Source: Candidatus Kapaibacterium thiocyanatum
Lineage (GTDB): Bacteria > Bacteroidota > Ignavibacteria > Kapaibacteriales > Kapaibacteriaceae
DNA: 64,000 bases
Assembly (NCBI GenBank): GCA_001899175.1
Contig: MKVH01000017.1
Span: forward strand, 1-64,000
Direction of reading: 5' to 3'
Shown here piece after piece: positions 1-8,038 of the stretch; positions within the stretch are counted from its first letter, which is position 1; the number at the start of each line of letters is the position of its first letter. Under the pieces are notes generated by a model. The model was not told the DNA's origin. It saw only the letters and a list, made by a program, of their open reading frames with translations, and did no database searches. Both the position numbers and the translations under genes were made by a program.

Positions 1-74
1 CGAGCGGTACCTACACCGTCATCGTCAGGACCTCCGATGGTATGGCTTCCGTACCCCTCGTCGTCAGAAAGTAA
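1..74 (+). CDS. C-terminal end of a T9SS-sorted secreted protein (partial)
   Basis: Only the last 23 codons lie in the window, reading SGTYTVIVRTSDGMASVPLV then VRK and a TAA stop at 72-74. A Ser-Gly-x-Tyr turn, alternating hydrophobic strand and a final Leu/Val-Val-x-Lys/Arg is how type A T9SS sorting domains finish. The protein encoded near 60567 ends the same way (SGSYVVKI...SLLVVQR). The rest of the protein lies upstream of the window, so its function cannot be judged. The frame is set by the open reading up to the stop; bases 1-2 belong to a split codon. Confidence 0.6.
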   Translation, partial: SGTYTVIVRTSDGMASVPLVVRK

Positions 75-519
75 GAGAGATCGAGTAGGGGCGAAGCGTC
101 CCTCTACGCACCCACAACGGGGGCTCTTCGCATAGACCATAGCAGGACGTCCGGTTCCTTTTACAGGGGCCGGACGTTTTGCGTTCAAGACTATCCCGTA
201 ATGGTGTACGATCCTCGATTGCCTCGAGGCGGTCGATGCCTACTGATAACCATTCGGGAAACGTGAAGAGCGAGGAAGGTGATCGTCGGTGGGGTCAGGG
301 AAGAAGGTATCGGTGTGTATAGTATTCGACTACGGGATAGTATGGGGACGTCGCAGCCCGGTACATATCTGGCCAACTCCTCGACTCCTGCATTCCTGAT
401 ATCGTGCCGATGGTTGCTCCCGCGAAAAGGGGAGGAGATCGGTGCGTAACGGGAGCGCTATGATGTACCGGCTCTTTTCGGATATGACGGGGCCCGGTTC
501 CTCGCAATAGCCGGTACGA
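75..519. other. Gene-free intergenic stretch with several inverted repeats
   Basis: No reading frame here looks like a protein; the short frames present are Arg/Pro-rich and lack ribosome sites. Apart from the terminator at 147-180, the stretch holds complementary segments: CTATCCCGTA at 191-200 with TACGGGATAG at 331-340 (11 bp counting the flanking A-T pair), CCTCGA/TCGAGG at 213-229 with a 5-nt loop, CGAAAAG at 423-429 with CTTTTCG at 474-480, and a 9-bp stem 465-473/509-517 just beyond the trhO stop codon. The last could help end trhO transcription. An RNA gene is possible, but none was recognised. Confidence 0.4.
147..180 (+). terminator. Probable rho-independent terminator
   Basis: A perfect 8-bp inverted repeat (ACGTCCGG at 147-154, CCGGACGT at 170-177) encloses a 15-nt loop and runs into TTTT at 177-180. 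It lies 73 bases after the stop codon of the partial upstream gene and would end that transcript. The U-tract is short and the loop large, so efficiency is uncertain. Confidence 0.55.
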
Positions 520-1410
520 TCAGGAGAGAAATTCGTGCCTCGGTGCATTCATGCATTCTTCCGAGCATGAACGAACGAAGCGTTCTTCGCAGACGGCACA
601 GCTCAGATGCTGTTTATGGCAGTCCAGATTGGCGCAGTTCACGTATTGTTCGGTCGGAGCGCCGCAATGATGACACCGTCCTACGATACGCCGGTCGTCG
701 GTGTGGTTGATATCGACGGAAATGCGTTCGTCGAAGACATAGCATTTACCGTCCCACAGGGCGCCACGTATGTCTTCGTCCTTGCCGTAGGAAACGATGC
801 CGCCATCGAGCTGATAGACCTCGTCGAATCCTTCGTCCAGCATGAAGGCCGTAAGCTTCTCGCAGCGTATCCCACCCGTGCAATAGGTGAGGACCGGTCG
901 TTTCCTGTCATCGGCCATGTGTTCCCGTATCCACGCAGGGAACTCGCGGAAGGAATCCACCTCGGGCCGTATGGCACCACGGAAATGCCCCAGATCGTAT
1001 TCGTATCCCGTACGACCGTCGAGGATGACGACGTCCGGACGCTGCATCATTTCGTGGAACTCCCTGGGAGAGAGATGCCGTCCGGTGCGCACGTTCGGAT
1101 CAGGTGCATCGGTCCGGAACGTCACGAGTTCCGGACGGGCCCTGACGAAGAGCTTGCGGAAGACGTGATCTTCCACGTCGTCGATCTTGAACGCCATATC
1201 GGCGAACCGGGCATCGGAACGCATTACCGACATATAGGTAGCACAGTCGTCGGGACTACCCGAAACCGTACCGTTCAGCCCCTCCGGGGCGATGAGGATA
1301 CGTCCGCGCAGTCCGAGGTCCCTGCACAGCGTTTCGTGGGTACGGGCGAAATCTTCCGGATCGTCGATGCGGACGAACTTGTAATAGAGGAGGACCTGAT
1401 ACGTTGCCAT
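520..1410 (-). CDS. trhO: tRNA uridine(34) hydroxylase TrhO (rhodanese-type, YceA family)
   Basis: This family makes the oxygen-dependent hydroxylation of uridine-34 in tRNA, the first step towards 5-(carboxy)methoxyuridine, in the cytoplasm. The 296-aa protein opens with the ferredoxin-like YceA domain (YYKFVRIDDPEDF...RILIAPEGLNGTVSG). A rhodanese domain follows, with the signature YCTGGIRCEK; its first Cys, near residue 177, is the presumed catalytic one and a second lies six residues on. The C-terminus carries a Cys/His cluster (CHHCG...CANLDC...CAVCEERF) typical of the family. I chose the ATG at 1410 because the family begins at MATYQVLLYY; an in-frame start at 1464 would add 18 atypical residues. 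It is divergent from the TPR gene at 1509. Confidence 0.93.
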   Translation of the reverse strand: MATYQVLLYYKFVRIDDPEDFARTHETLCRDLGLRGRILIAPEGLNGTVSGSPDDCATYMSVMRSDARFADMAFKIDDVEDHVFRKLFVRARPELVTFRTDAPDPNVRTGRHLSPREFHEMMQRPDVVILDGRTGYEYDLGHFRGAIRPEVDSFREFPAWIREHMADDRKRPVLTYCTGGIRCEKLTAFMLDEGFDEVYQLDGGIVSYGKDEDIRGALWDGKCYVFDERISVDINHTDDRRIVGRCHHCGAPTEQYVNCANLDCHKQHLSCAVCEERFVRSCSEECMNAPRHEFLS

Positions 1411-1474
1411 GACTGCAAAAATCGCAAGCAACTGCCTTCGTGGTACCGGTGGTAAGGGGCTCACGGAGGTTTCG

Positions 1475-1482
1475 TAAGTTTG
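1475..1482 (+). promoter_or_regulatory. Possible -7 promoter element upstream of the TPR operon
   Basis: TAAGTTTG matches the Bacteroidota -7 consensus TAnnTTTG exactly and sits 27 bases before the TTG at 1509. No TTG-type -33 box is seen 19-21 bases upstream, so support is partial. A transcript starting near 1489 would exclude the upstream GTG at 1440 as the start of the next gene. Confidence 0.3.
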
Positions 1483-1508
1483 CCTTGCAGCTATCCAGAG
1501 GAACAGCG

Positions 1509-4500
1509 TTGACGATCCACTCCCCTTGGGTGCGGGGCGCGTTGGCCTGTATCGTGTTCTGTACGGTCTTGCCTGTTCGCGCGCAGCTCCTCACACATCC
1601 ATATGTACCACCTCCGCTCGGCGAGCGCACGATTGCGTATTTGCTGACGGATGGTCAGGTACGTCGAGCTCATGAATTACTGCGGCAACTCCGCATGGCT
1701 TCGCGGCTGAATGCCGCGAGCGACGCCCTGTCGTTCGATGCGGCAGAACTCCAGCGCCATTCCGGCAACAGTGCCGCAGCCGATCGCGAGATGCTGACAT
1801 TCCTGCGCCAACGTCCGAACGCTCCGGGAATTCCGTTCGCCTGGTTCGAGCGCGGTCTGGCCGCACTCGAGGAACAGGACGATGCCATCGCCATCCAGCA
1901 CATGGATCAGGCGGCGAGTACGGCACTGCAGGCCCTGCGCGAGCGGTCCGACAGTTCTTATGCCGTTCTCGCTCATTCGGCCAGATACTGGCAGGCCTCG
2001 GCCATGGCAAGGCAGGGACAATACAAGGAAGCGCTCGATGCGTTCACGGACTGTGCCCGAATCCTGCCCGGTGGTATCTATGCCGACAGATCGTGGTATG
2101 CCGTAGGCCAGTTGCATGAACGCAATCAGCAATACGATTCCGCCATCGCCGCATTCGCCGTCGTACGCCAGCAGTATCCCAACGGTTCCGTCGCCCTTGC
2201 CTCACGTATCAGGGAAGCACAGAATCACCTCGTTCTGCGTCAAGCCGAACGTGCGCTCGATGTCCTGACGGGTACCGACGAGCTCATGCGTCTGCGCGCG
2301 ACGGGGGATACGACGTTACTTCCACCACAGGATCATGCCGAAGAGGCGGTCGAGGAAATCTCACTGCTGCGCTCGGAGGCCATGACACTGCGTGGCAAGT
2401 ACCGCGCAGCGCTGGATAGCAGCCTGGTCTTCCTCTCGACATATCCGGCCTCCACCTATCGCTGGCACGTACATTTGAATGCCGGTTACAATGCGCTGAA
2501 CCTCGACGAACATCAGACGGCACTGGATCACTATGGTATCGTCGTGGATTCCGTTGCCGACGACTCGAGTCCGCTCCGTCAACTCGCCCTGCTGTATCGT
2601 GCCGTGGCGCTGAAGCGGTCCGGACGTACGGCAGAGGCGTTACAGGCGTTCCAGGGGCTTTCCGTTCAGACCGGATATCCCTATCAGGCACAGGCCCTGC
2701 TCGAAGTGGGACAGGCCTATTACGAGGACGGAGATATGGAGAAGGCGCGCAAGGCTCTCGAACGTGCCGAGCGCGATTCCCGCGATGCCGTGACGACGGT
2801 GCGTGCCCAGCTTCTGCTCGGCGCGACGTTGATCGAACAGACGCAATGGTCCAAGGCTGCCGCCGTGTTCGAGCGTGCCGAACAGATCGCATCGACCGGA
2901 ACCGACGCCTTCATGCCCGATCGTAACGTCTACCTCGCCGAAGCGCGCCTCAAGCGGGGGATATGTCTCGTCCAGGCATCGCAGACGCGGCGCGCGATCT
3001 CCGCGTTGACGGACTTCCTCGGTCATCATCCGGACGACACACGGCGTGACGAAGCGACATTCTGGCTCGCCGAATCCATGTACCGCGAAGACCTGCTCAA
3101 GAACGCGCAGGAACTCTACGAAGAAGTCATCAACCGTTATACGTGGAGTCCTCGCAGAGAGGAAGCGCTCTACGGACTTGCATGGACGTTCTTCCGTCGC
3201 CGCAACTTCGACCGGTCCGTCCAGGTCTTCGGCGAAATGCTTACGGCATTCCCGAAATCCAGGTATGCCGTCGAAGCCTATACACGCAGGGGTGACGGAT
3301 TCTACATCACGAAGCAATATCGAGCGGCTGCCGAACAGTACGGCGAGGCGGCAAGGCTCGGACCTTCGACGGAAGAAGGGCAGTACGCAGCCTTCCAGTC
3401 AGGGCAGGCGAGCTATCGTGGCGGGGATCTGGAACATGCGAAGGCCTCCATGCGTGCCTTCGTCCTGAAGTATCCGAGCAGTCGGCTTGCGGATGACGCC
3501 CTCTACCTGATCGGTTGGGTGGAATTCCAGCAACATGACTACAGCAGCGCCGTCGGCGAATTCCGGAAACTGCTGGACACCTATCCTACCGGTGATCAGG
3601 CCGTACGTGCGTTGTACACGATCGGTGACGCGCAGTACAACAATGGCGAGCTCGATAACGCACTCGAAACGTACCGTCAGGTCATTCGCCGCTATCCGTC
3701 GCATCCACTCGCCGTGGAAGCTGCGCGCAGTATGCAGTACGCACTCCAGGGTATGGGACGTGTCGATGAAGCCCTTGCCATTGCCGATACGCTCATCAAT
3801 GCCAATCCCCAGTCCGTGGCAGCGGAGGAGTTCACCTTCAAGAAGGCCGAGATATTCTATTCGGGCAAGAACTATTCCAATGCCGCTTCCGAGCTGGAAG
3901 CGTTCATGAAGAAGTATCCGTCGGCCGAACGTCAGGACGAAGCACTCTACATGCTCGGCATGACCTATCTCAACATGAAGGATGTGGGGCAGGCCCGCAA
4001 TGCCTTAAACGATCTCGAGAAGAAGTACGCTGCGAGTTCCTTCGTGCCGAAGAGCAAGCTCGAACTTGCCGAATACTTCGAACGAACCGCGAACGCGACT
4101 TCCGCGGATTCGATCTATGCCATCGTCCTGGAACGCTTCGCGTCGGATACCCCGAGTGCATCGCGTGCCGGATTCGAGCGTGCATCGCTCGCCCGTATGC
4201 GTGGAGACTCCGTACGTGCTCTCGACCTATACCGCATGACGGCAGATCGTTATCAGGGAACGGAGTTCGGAGATCAGGCCCGCTACCAGGTCGCCATGGT
4301 CTATCGCAAGCAGAAACAGAACGACAGTGCACGTTATCACTTCATGCTGCTCGCATCGCGCACGGCGAATGCCCTGCTCGCCGCCGATGCTCTCTACCAC
4401 ACAGGTGAGACCTTCGTACGCGAGAAGAGATATGCCGAAGCCATTCCCGTCTTCACGCGAGTACGAGAAGAATTCGCCGGCAACGAAGACTGGTACACGT

Positions 4501-4658
4501 TGTCCATGCTCCTGCTCGGCGAAAGCCATGAGCAGTTGCAGCAGACCACGGAGGCTCTGGATGCCTATCAGGTCGTGGCAGGACTGCGTCCCGACGACGA
4601 CTACGGCAAGACGGCACTGGCACGTATCAAGCGTCTGCAGAAGGGAGGACGCCGATGA
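1509..4658 (+). CDS. Large exported tetratricopeptide-repeat protein
   Basis: About 1049 residues with an N-terminal signal sequence (WVRGALACIVFCTVLPVRAQ). Almost the whole remainder is tandem TPR-like helical pairs, for example ALYGLAWTFFRRRNFDRSVQ and EALYMLGMTYLNMKDVGQAR. Such solenoids are scaffolds for other proteins, here in the periplasm or at the inner face of the outer membrane. The gene overlaps the following barrel gene by ATGA, so the two are translationally coupled. The start is uncertain: the frame is open from a GTG at 1440, but the TTG at 1509 has AGAGGA six bases upstream, begins right at the signal peptide and lies after the candidate -7 box. Partner and exact role are unknown; BamD- or YbgF-like assembly work is conjecture. 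Confidence 0.8.
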   Translation: MTIHSPWVRGALACIVFCTVLPVRAQLLTHPYVPPPLGERTIAYLLTDGQVRRAHELLRQLRMASRLNAASDALSFDAAELQRHSGNSAAADREMLTFLRQRPNAPGIPFAWFERGLAALEEQDDAIAIQHMDQAASTALQALRERSDSSYAVLAHSARYWQASAMARQGQYKEALDAFTDCARILPGGIYADRSWYAVGQLHERNQQYDSAIAAFAVVRQQYPNGSVALASRIREAQNHLVLRQAERALDVLTGTDELMRLRATGDTTLLPPQDHAEEAVEEISLLRSEAMTLRGKYRAALDSSLVFLSTYPASTYRWHVHLNAGYNALNLDEHQTALDHYGIVVDSVADDSSPLRQLALLYRAVALKRSGRTAEALQAFQGLSVQTGYPYQAQALLEVGQAYYEDGDMEKARKALERAERDSRDAVTTVRAQLLLGATLIEQTQWSKAAAVFERAEQIASTGTDAFMPDRNVYLAEARLKRGICLVQASQTRRAISALTDFLGHHPDDTRRDEATFWLAESMYREDLLKNAQELYEEVINRYTWSPRREEALYGLAWTFFRRRNFDRSVQVFGEMLTAFPKSRYAVEAYTRRGDGFYITKQYRAAAEQYGEAARLGPSTEEGQYAAFQSGQASYRGGDLEHAKASMRAFVLKYPSSRLADDALYLIGWVEFQQHDYSSAVGEFRKLLDTYPTGDQAVRALYTIGDAQYNNGELDNALETYRQVIRRYPSHPLAVEAARSMQYALQGMGRVDEALAIADTLINANPQSVAAEEFTFKKAEIFYSGKNYSNAASELEAFMKKYPSAERQDEALYMLGMTYLNMKDVGQARNALNDLEKKYAASSFVPKSKLELAEYFERTANATSADSIYAIVLERFASDTPSASRAGFERASLARMRGDSVRALDLYRMTADRYQGTEFGDQARYQVAMVYRKQKQNDSARYHFMLLASRTANALLAADALYHTGETFVREKRYAEAIPVFTRVREEFAGNEDWYTLSMLLLGESHEQLQQTTEALDAYQVVAGLRPDDDYGKTALARIKRLQKGGRR

Positions 4659-6289
4659 AGCCGATCGCCGTTCTTCCGGTCATACGACGTTCCATCGTTA
4701 TCGCAGGTCTGTGCGTCGTTCCGGTCATCGCATTCGCACAGCAGCAACCCCAGCAGCCGCAACAACCGGTTCCACCGCCGAACTCGCCCCTCGAGCTTCC
4801 GGAATTCATCGTGACCGGTAAGGAGCACGTGGACATTCCAGGGAGTGCGAAGCAGGCTCCGGCAAGACCTCCGATGCTGCCGAAGAAGAGACTCGACACG
4901 CTCAATACGCTCGAGAAGCAGCCCGCACCGTCGATGCCCGCACGTTCACTGCCCGTACTCAAACGTACTACGTTGCTGTGGCCGGGATACGTCCAGGCGG
5001 AACTCGGACAGTACGTGACGCCCGATGTCAGGGCCGGCTATTCGTTCGAGACCGGAGGCTATCGCATCGATCTGGCCGGTGGTGCGGAACTCAGCAGCGG
5101 CCACCTCGACAACGCCGGATACGGCAAGTACGATATCCGCGCCTTGAGCACGTACGTGGCACCGGAAAAGTTCATCTTCTTCGGTGGGAGCACGACCGAG
5201 GTGGACCTGAAGTATTCGACGAAGTCCTACAAGCAGTTCGCCCTGGCTGCAGCGCCCGAACGATCCACGACCGCCCTCCATGCCGGACTCGGCGTACAGG
5301 GAAGACACGAGGGATTCGTCTACGATGCAGGAGCATCGTGGACGACGACGTCGCTCGACGTACCCGTACGTCTCGTACGGGACAACGTCCTGCGTGGTCA
5401 TGCCAGGATCGAGAATCAGTGGCGCTCCTTCGACGTGGGGGCGATGGCCGATCTGAACGTCCGTACCTATGCGGGTCAGGACTATCCGTTCATCATGGCG
5501 TCGGGCTATGGCCGCTGGGTCTCGGATCTCATGCGTATCACGGGCGGCATCGGCTTCCAGACGGCCAGATCGACGGCCGGTGACGACCGCTTCGGCCTGC
5601 TGATCAAGGGTGGTGTGGAGCTGTTCCTCGGTCCGGATCTTACGCTCCAGGCCACTGCGAAGAGCGGTCTGCGGCCGGTAGGCTTCGCCGACCTCCTCGA
5701 CCGGAATCCATATCTGAACGACAGCATCGTCCTCGACGCTTCCTACGACATCGTCGACCTCGATGGGATGCTGCTCTTCCATCCCACGACACGGCTTTCC
5801 ATCGGTGCAGGCATCCGCCTGCGCCAGACGGACAGGATGCCGGTATGGGTCGGTGCCACGAATGCAACCTTCGCCCTGGCCTATGAGTCCGTAACCACGA
5901 TCCAGATCCCCGGGCAGATGCGCTGGATACCGGGTGGACGCGACGCGGTCACGGCTGACGTTGCGATCACCAATGCCACGCTGAGCGGTGGGCGGGCCCA
6001 GCCATACGTTCCTGCCATCACGGCATCGGCATCGTACGATCATTCGTTCTCGTCGCAATTGCTGACGCAGGTACACGTTGTCTATATCGGCGATCGATGG
6101 GCGGATCTGGCCAATACGATCCAGCTGTCGGGATACGTTGATCTGCGCCTTGGTGCGAAGTATGCCGTCTCCAATGCACTTACGGTACAGCTTCGCGCAC
6201 ATAACCTTCTCGGCAGCTCCATCGTGCTGTGGGAAGGCTATCGTGAGCGGGGTATTTTTGTGAGTGGTGGTATTACCTGGAAGTTCTGA
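4655..6289 (+). CDS. Outer-membrane beta-barrel protein, TonB-receptor-like
   Basis: 544 aa. A signal peptide (RRSIVIAGLCVVPVIAFAQQ) is followed by a Gln/Pro-rich linker, then a segment containing LELPEFIVTGKEHVDIPG that resembles the entry strand of Bacteroidota TonB-dependent receptors. Amphipathic strands run to the C-terminus, which ends ITWKF; a terminal Phe is the usual recognition signal for outer-membrane barrels. There is no room for a full plug domain, so it is a small barrel rather than a complete siderophore-type receptor. It is coupled by a 4-base overlap to the TPR gene and followed after two bases by a SPOR protein and then a TonB-like gene, suggesting one envelope machine. Substrate unknown. 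Confidence 0.75.
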   Translation: MKPIAVLPVIRRSIVIAGLCVVPVIAFAQQQPQQPQQPVPPPNSPLELPEFIVTGKEHVDIPGSAKQAPARPPMLPKKRLDTLNTLEKQPAPSMPARSLPVLKRTTLLWPGYVQAELGQYVTPDVRAGYSFETGGYRIDLAGGAELSSGHLDNAGYGKYDIRALSTYVAPEKFIFFGGSTTEVDLKYSTKSYKQFALAAAPERSTTALHAGLGVQGRHEGFVYDAGASWTTTSLDVPVRLVRDNVLRGHARIENQWRSFDVGAMADLNVRTYAGQDYPFIMASGYGRWVSDLMRITGGIGFQTARSTAGDDRFGLLIKGGVELFLGPDLTLQATAKSGLRPVGFADLLDRNPYLNDSIVLDASYDIVDLDGMLLFHPTTRLSIGAGIRLRQTDRMPVWVGATNATFALAYESVTTIQIPGQMRWIPGGRDAVTADVAITNATLSGGRAQPYVPAITASASYDHSFSSQLLTQVHVVYIGDRWADLANTIQLSGYVDLRLGAKYAVSNALTVQLRAHNLLGSSIVLWEGYRERGIFVSGGITWKF

Positions 6290-6291
6290 TC

Positions 6292-7065
6292 ATGGCACAA
6301 AACGATACGTGGGATGATGGAGGGTTCGACGACAAGGACGGCTTCATGGACGATGCCGGTGCGTCGTCCGCCGCTCCCGTTCCCGCACCCGACCAGGCGG
6401 CCGTGCCCCCGACGCCGGAGCCGGCGCCGAAACGCATCGTGATCACGGAACCGGCCCCGCCGATACCGCCGCCTCCGGTGGAAGAGAAGAAGAGGGGAGC
6501 AGGATACTGGACTCTCGTCATCGCCGGCCTCGTACTCTTCGTCGCTCTCGGCGGATACGGTCTGTACTGGCTCTTCGGACGTCCGACCGTCGAGGACGAG
6601 CTGTTCATTGCCGACGAAGGCGAGCCATCAGCCATCGTTCATGATACACCGGCGAGTACGCCGCCCACGGCAATCGATACGCCCCTCGTTACCCGTAACG
6701 AGGGTATGACGGATTCGGCAGTACCGGCACCTGTAACGCGTTCCGAACAGCAGCCGAACCATTCGAAGCCGGCGCCGACACCAAGGAAGGCGCCCGAGAC
6801 GTCGTTACCCACGACACCCGCACCGTCGAAGAACCAGCCCCTGTTCGTCGTCCAGGTCTTCAGCAGTCCGTCACGCGACGATGCCGACGAATGGTTGCAG
6901 ATGCTGAAGGAGAAGAGCATCTCCGATGGCTACATCGCGGAGCAGCAGATCAAGGGCAAGGCATGGTTCCGGGTACGATTCGGTCAGTTCGGCAATCGGG
7001 AGGATGCGGAAGCGGCGGCGATCCGGTTCGGATTCCGTCAGCCGTGGATCGCGCGTATTCGTTGA
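6292..7065 (+). CDS. Single-pass membrane protein with C-terminal SPOR domain
   Basis: 257 aa. Residues 1-68 are acidic and Pro/Ala-rich and should be cytoplasmic. Residues 72-95 (GYWTLVIAGLVLFVALGGYG...) form one membrane span. A Thr/Pro-rich periplasmic linker follows, and about residues 183-257 (LFVVQVFSSPSRDDADEWLQ ... WFRVRFGQFGNREDAEAAA) match a SPOR domain. SPOR domains bind denuded glycan strands of peptidoglycan, usually at division sites. The gene follows the barrel gene by two bases and its stop overlaps the next ATG (TGATG). In this context it may tether the TPR/barrel/TonB assembly to the cell wall; that is inference. Confidence 0.8.
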   Translation: MAQNDTWDDGGFDDKDGFMDDAGASSAAPVPAPDQAAVPPTPEPAPKRIVITEPAPPIPPPPVEEKKRGAGYWTLVIAGLVLFVALGGYGLYWLFGRPTVEDELFIADEGEPSAIVHDTPASTPPTAIDTPLVTRNEGMTDSAVPAPVTRSEQQPNHSKPAPTPRKAPETSLPTTPAPSKNQPLFVVQVFSSPSRDDADEWLQMLKEKSISDGYIAEQQIKGKAWFRVRFGQFGNREDAEAAAIRFGFRQPWIARIR

Positions 7066-7826
7066 TGAGAACACACTACGACGATAGGGAAACATCGCTC
7101 CAGATACATCTGGTGTGGAATCCGAATGCCATCAAGGGCTACGTGGCTGCGATCGGCATCATGGCCGTCGTGCTGGGCATGACGACATGCACGAGCATCG
7201 AACCGCCGGAACCCATCGAGCTGCCGAGTACGACGGGAGTCCAGCTCCTGATCTTCGGTGACGGCGACGGCACGGGCGCACGCAAGGGCAATCTTACCGC
7301 GGAAGGGCGTTCCCAGCGTGGTAAGGAATCGACGAATCCACTCGACGATGCGACGAAGGCCTCGGCATCCAATGCCACCAAGACGGCCGGCGATCCTTCG
7401 CAGACCAATCGCATCCTCGCCTCCAACGATGTCGGCGGCCGGGGCAAGGAAAAGGACGACGGAGATGCCATCGACCGCATCATCGGCAAGAGCGATGGCA
7501 GCGACGACGGTACCGGCCTCGGTGGTGCGGGAACCGGCCGGGGCAAGGGTCTCGGCAACAGCGATATCGACTGGGGCGGCGGTGGTAACCGCATCGTCCT
7601 GCAGAAGGTGATGCCCGACTTCCCGACAGGAACGTGGAATACGGAGGTCAAGCTGCGCTTCCGGGTCCGCTCCGACGGAACGGTCGCCTACGCTCTTCCC
7701 GTGCGCAAGGGCAATCCCGCGGTCGACAACGCCGCCATCAGGGCCATGATGCAATGGCGGTTCAACAAGCTGGGCAGTGAGACGGAAATGGAAGGCTTCA
7801 TCACCTTCGTATTCAGGAACAGTTGA
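7065..7826 (+). CDS. TonB-family energy transducer-like protein
   Basis: 253 aa from the ATG at 7065, which overlaps the preceding stop by one base. One hydrophobic segment (YVAAIGIMAVVLGMTTC, residues about 24-43) lies near the N-terminus. A Gly/Asp-rich linker replaces the usual Pro-rich one, and the C-terminal 85 residues (NTEVKLRFRVRSDGTVAYAL ... AIRAMMQWRFNKL) fit the TonB C-terminal fold. TonB proteins carry proton-motive energy from ExbB/ExbD to outer-membrane barrels. No exbB or exbD is nearby. The frame is also open upstream, to 6891, but that part is a shadow of the SPOR gene. The upstream barrel gene is the obvious partner candidate. Confidence 0.75.
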   Translation: MRTHYDDRETSLQIHLVWNPNAIKGYVAAIGIMAVVLGMTTCTSIEPPEPIELPSTTGVQLLIFGDGDGTGARKGNLTAEGRSQRGKESTNPLDDATKASASNATKTAGDPSQTNRILASNDVGGRGKEKDDGDAIDRIIGKSDGSDDGTGLGGAGTGRGKGLGNSDIDWGGGGNRIVLQKVMPDFPTGTWNTEVKLRFRVRSDGTVAYALPVRKGNPAVDNAAIRAMMQWRFNKLGSETEMEGFITFVFRNS

Positions 7827-8002
7827 TGCACGACGTCATTGCCTGGTTCACGGACCTTCCGTCGCCGATGCGTATCGGCATCGTCGTTCTGCTGATTCTC
7901 CTGTGTTTTTCCATCGTCAAGCGCCTTGTGAAGCTTGCGATCTTGGTCACAATCCTTATCATCCTCATCTTTGTACTTCGCGCCGTAGTGCAAGCGGGCT
8001 GA
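7826..8002 (+). CDS. Small hydrophobic membrane protein, 58 aa
   Basis: ATG at 7826 overlaps the stop of the TonB-like gene by one base, giving translational coupling. The product starts MHDVIAWFTDLPSPMRIGIV, has a hydrophobic stretch (IVVLLILLCFSIV), a short basic break (KRLVKL), then a second hydrophobic stretch (AILVTILIILIFVLRAVV), and ends QAG at a TGA. Two short membrane helices in a hairpin are likely. I recognise no family. Tight coupling to the envelope operon argues that it is real and may be an accessory subunit. Confidence 0.65.
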   Translation: MHDVIAWFTDLPSPMRIGIVVLLILLCFSIVKRLVKLAILVTILIILIFVLRAVVQAG

Positions 8003-8038
8003 CGGCCGGGCATTGTTCCATCGAATCACTCCTTCTGC

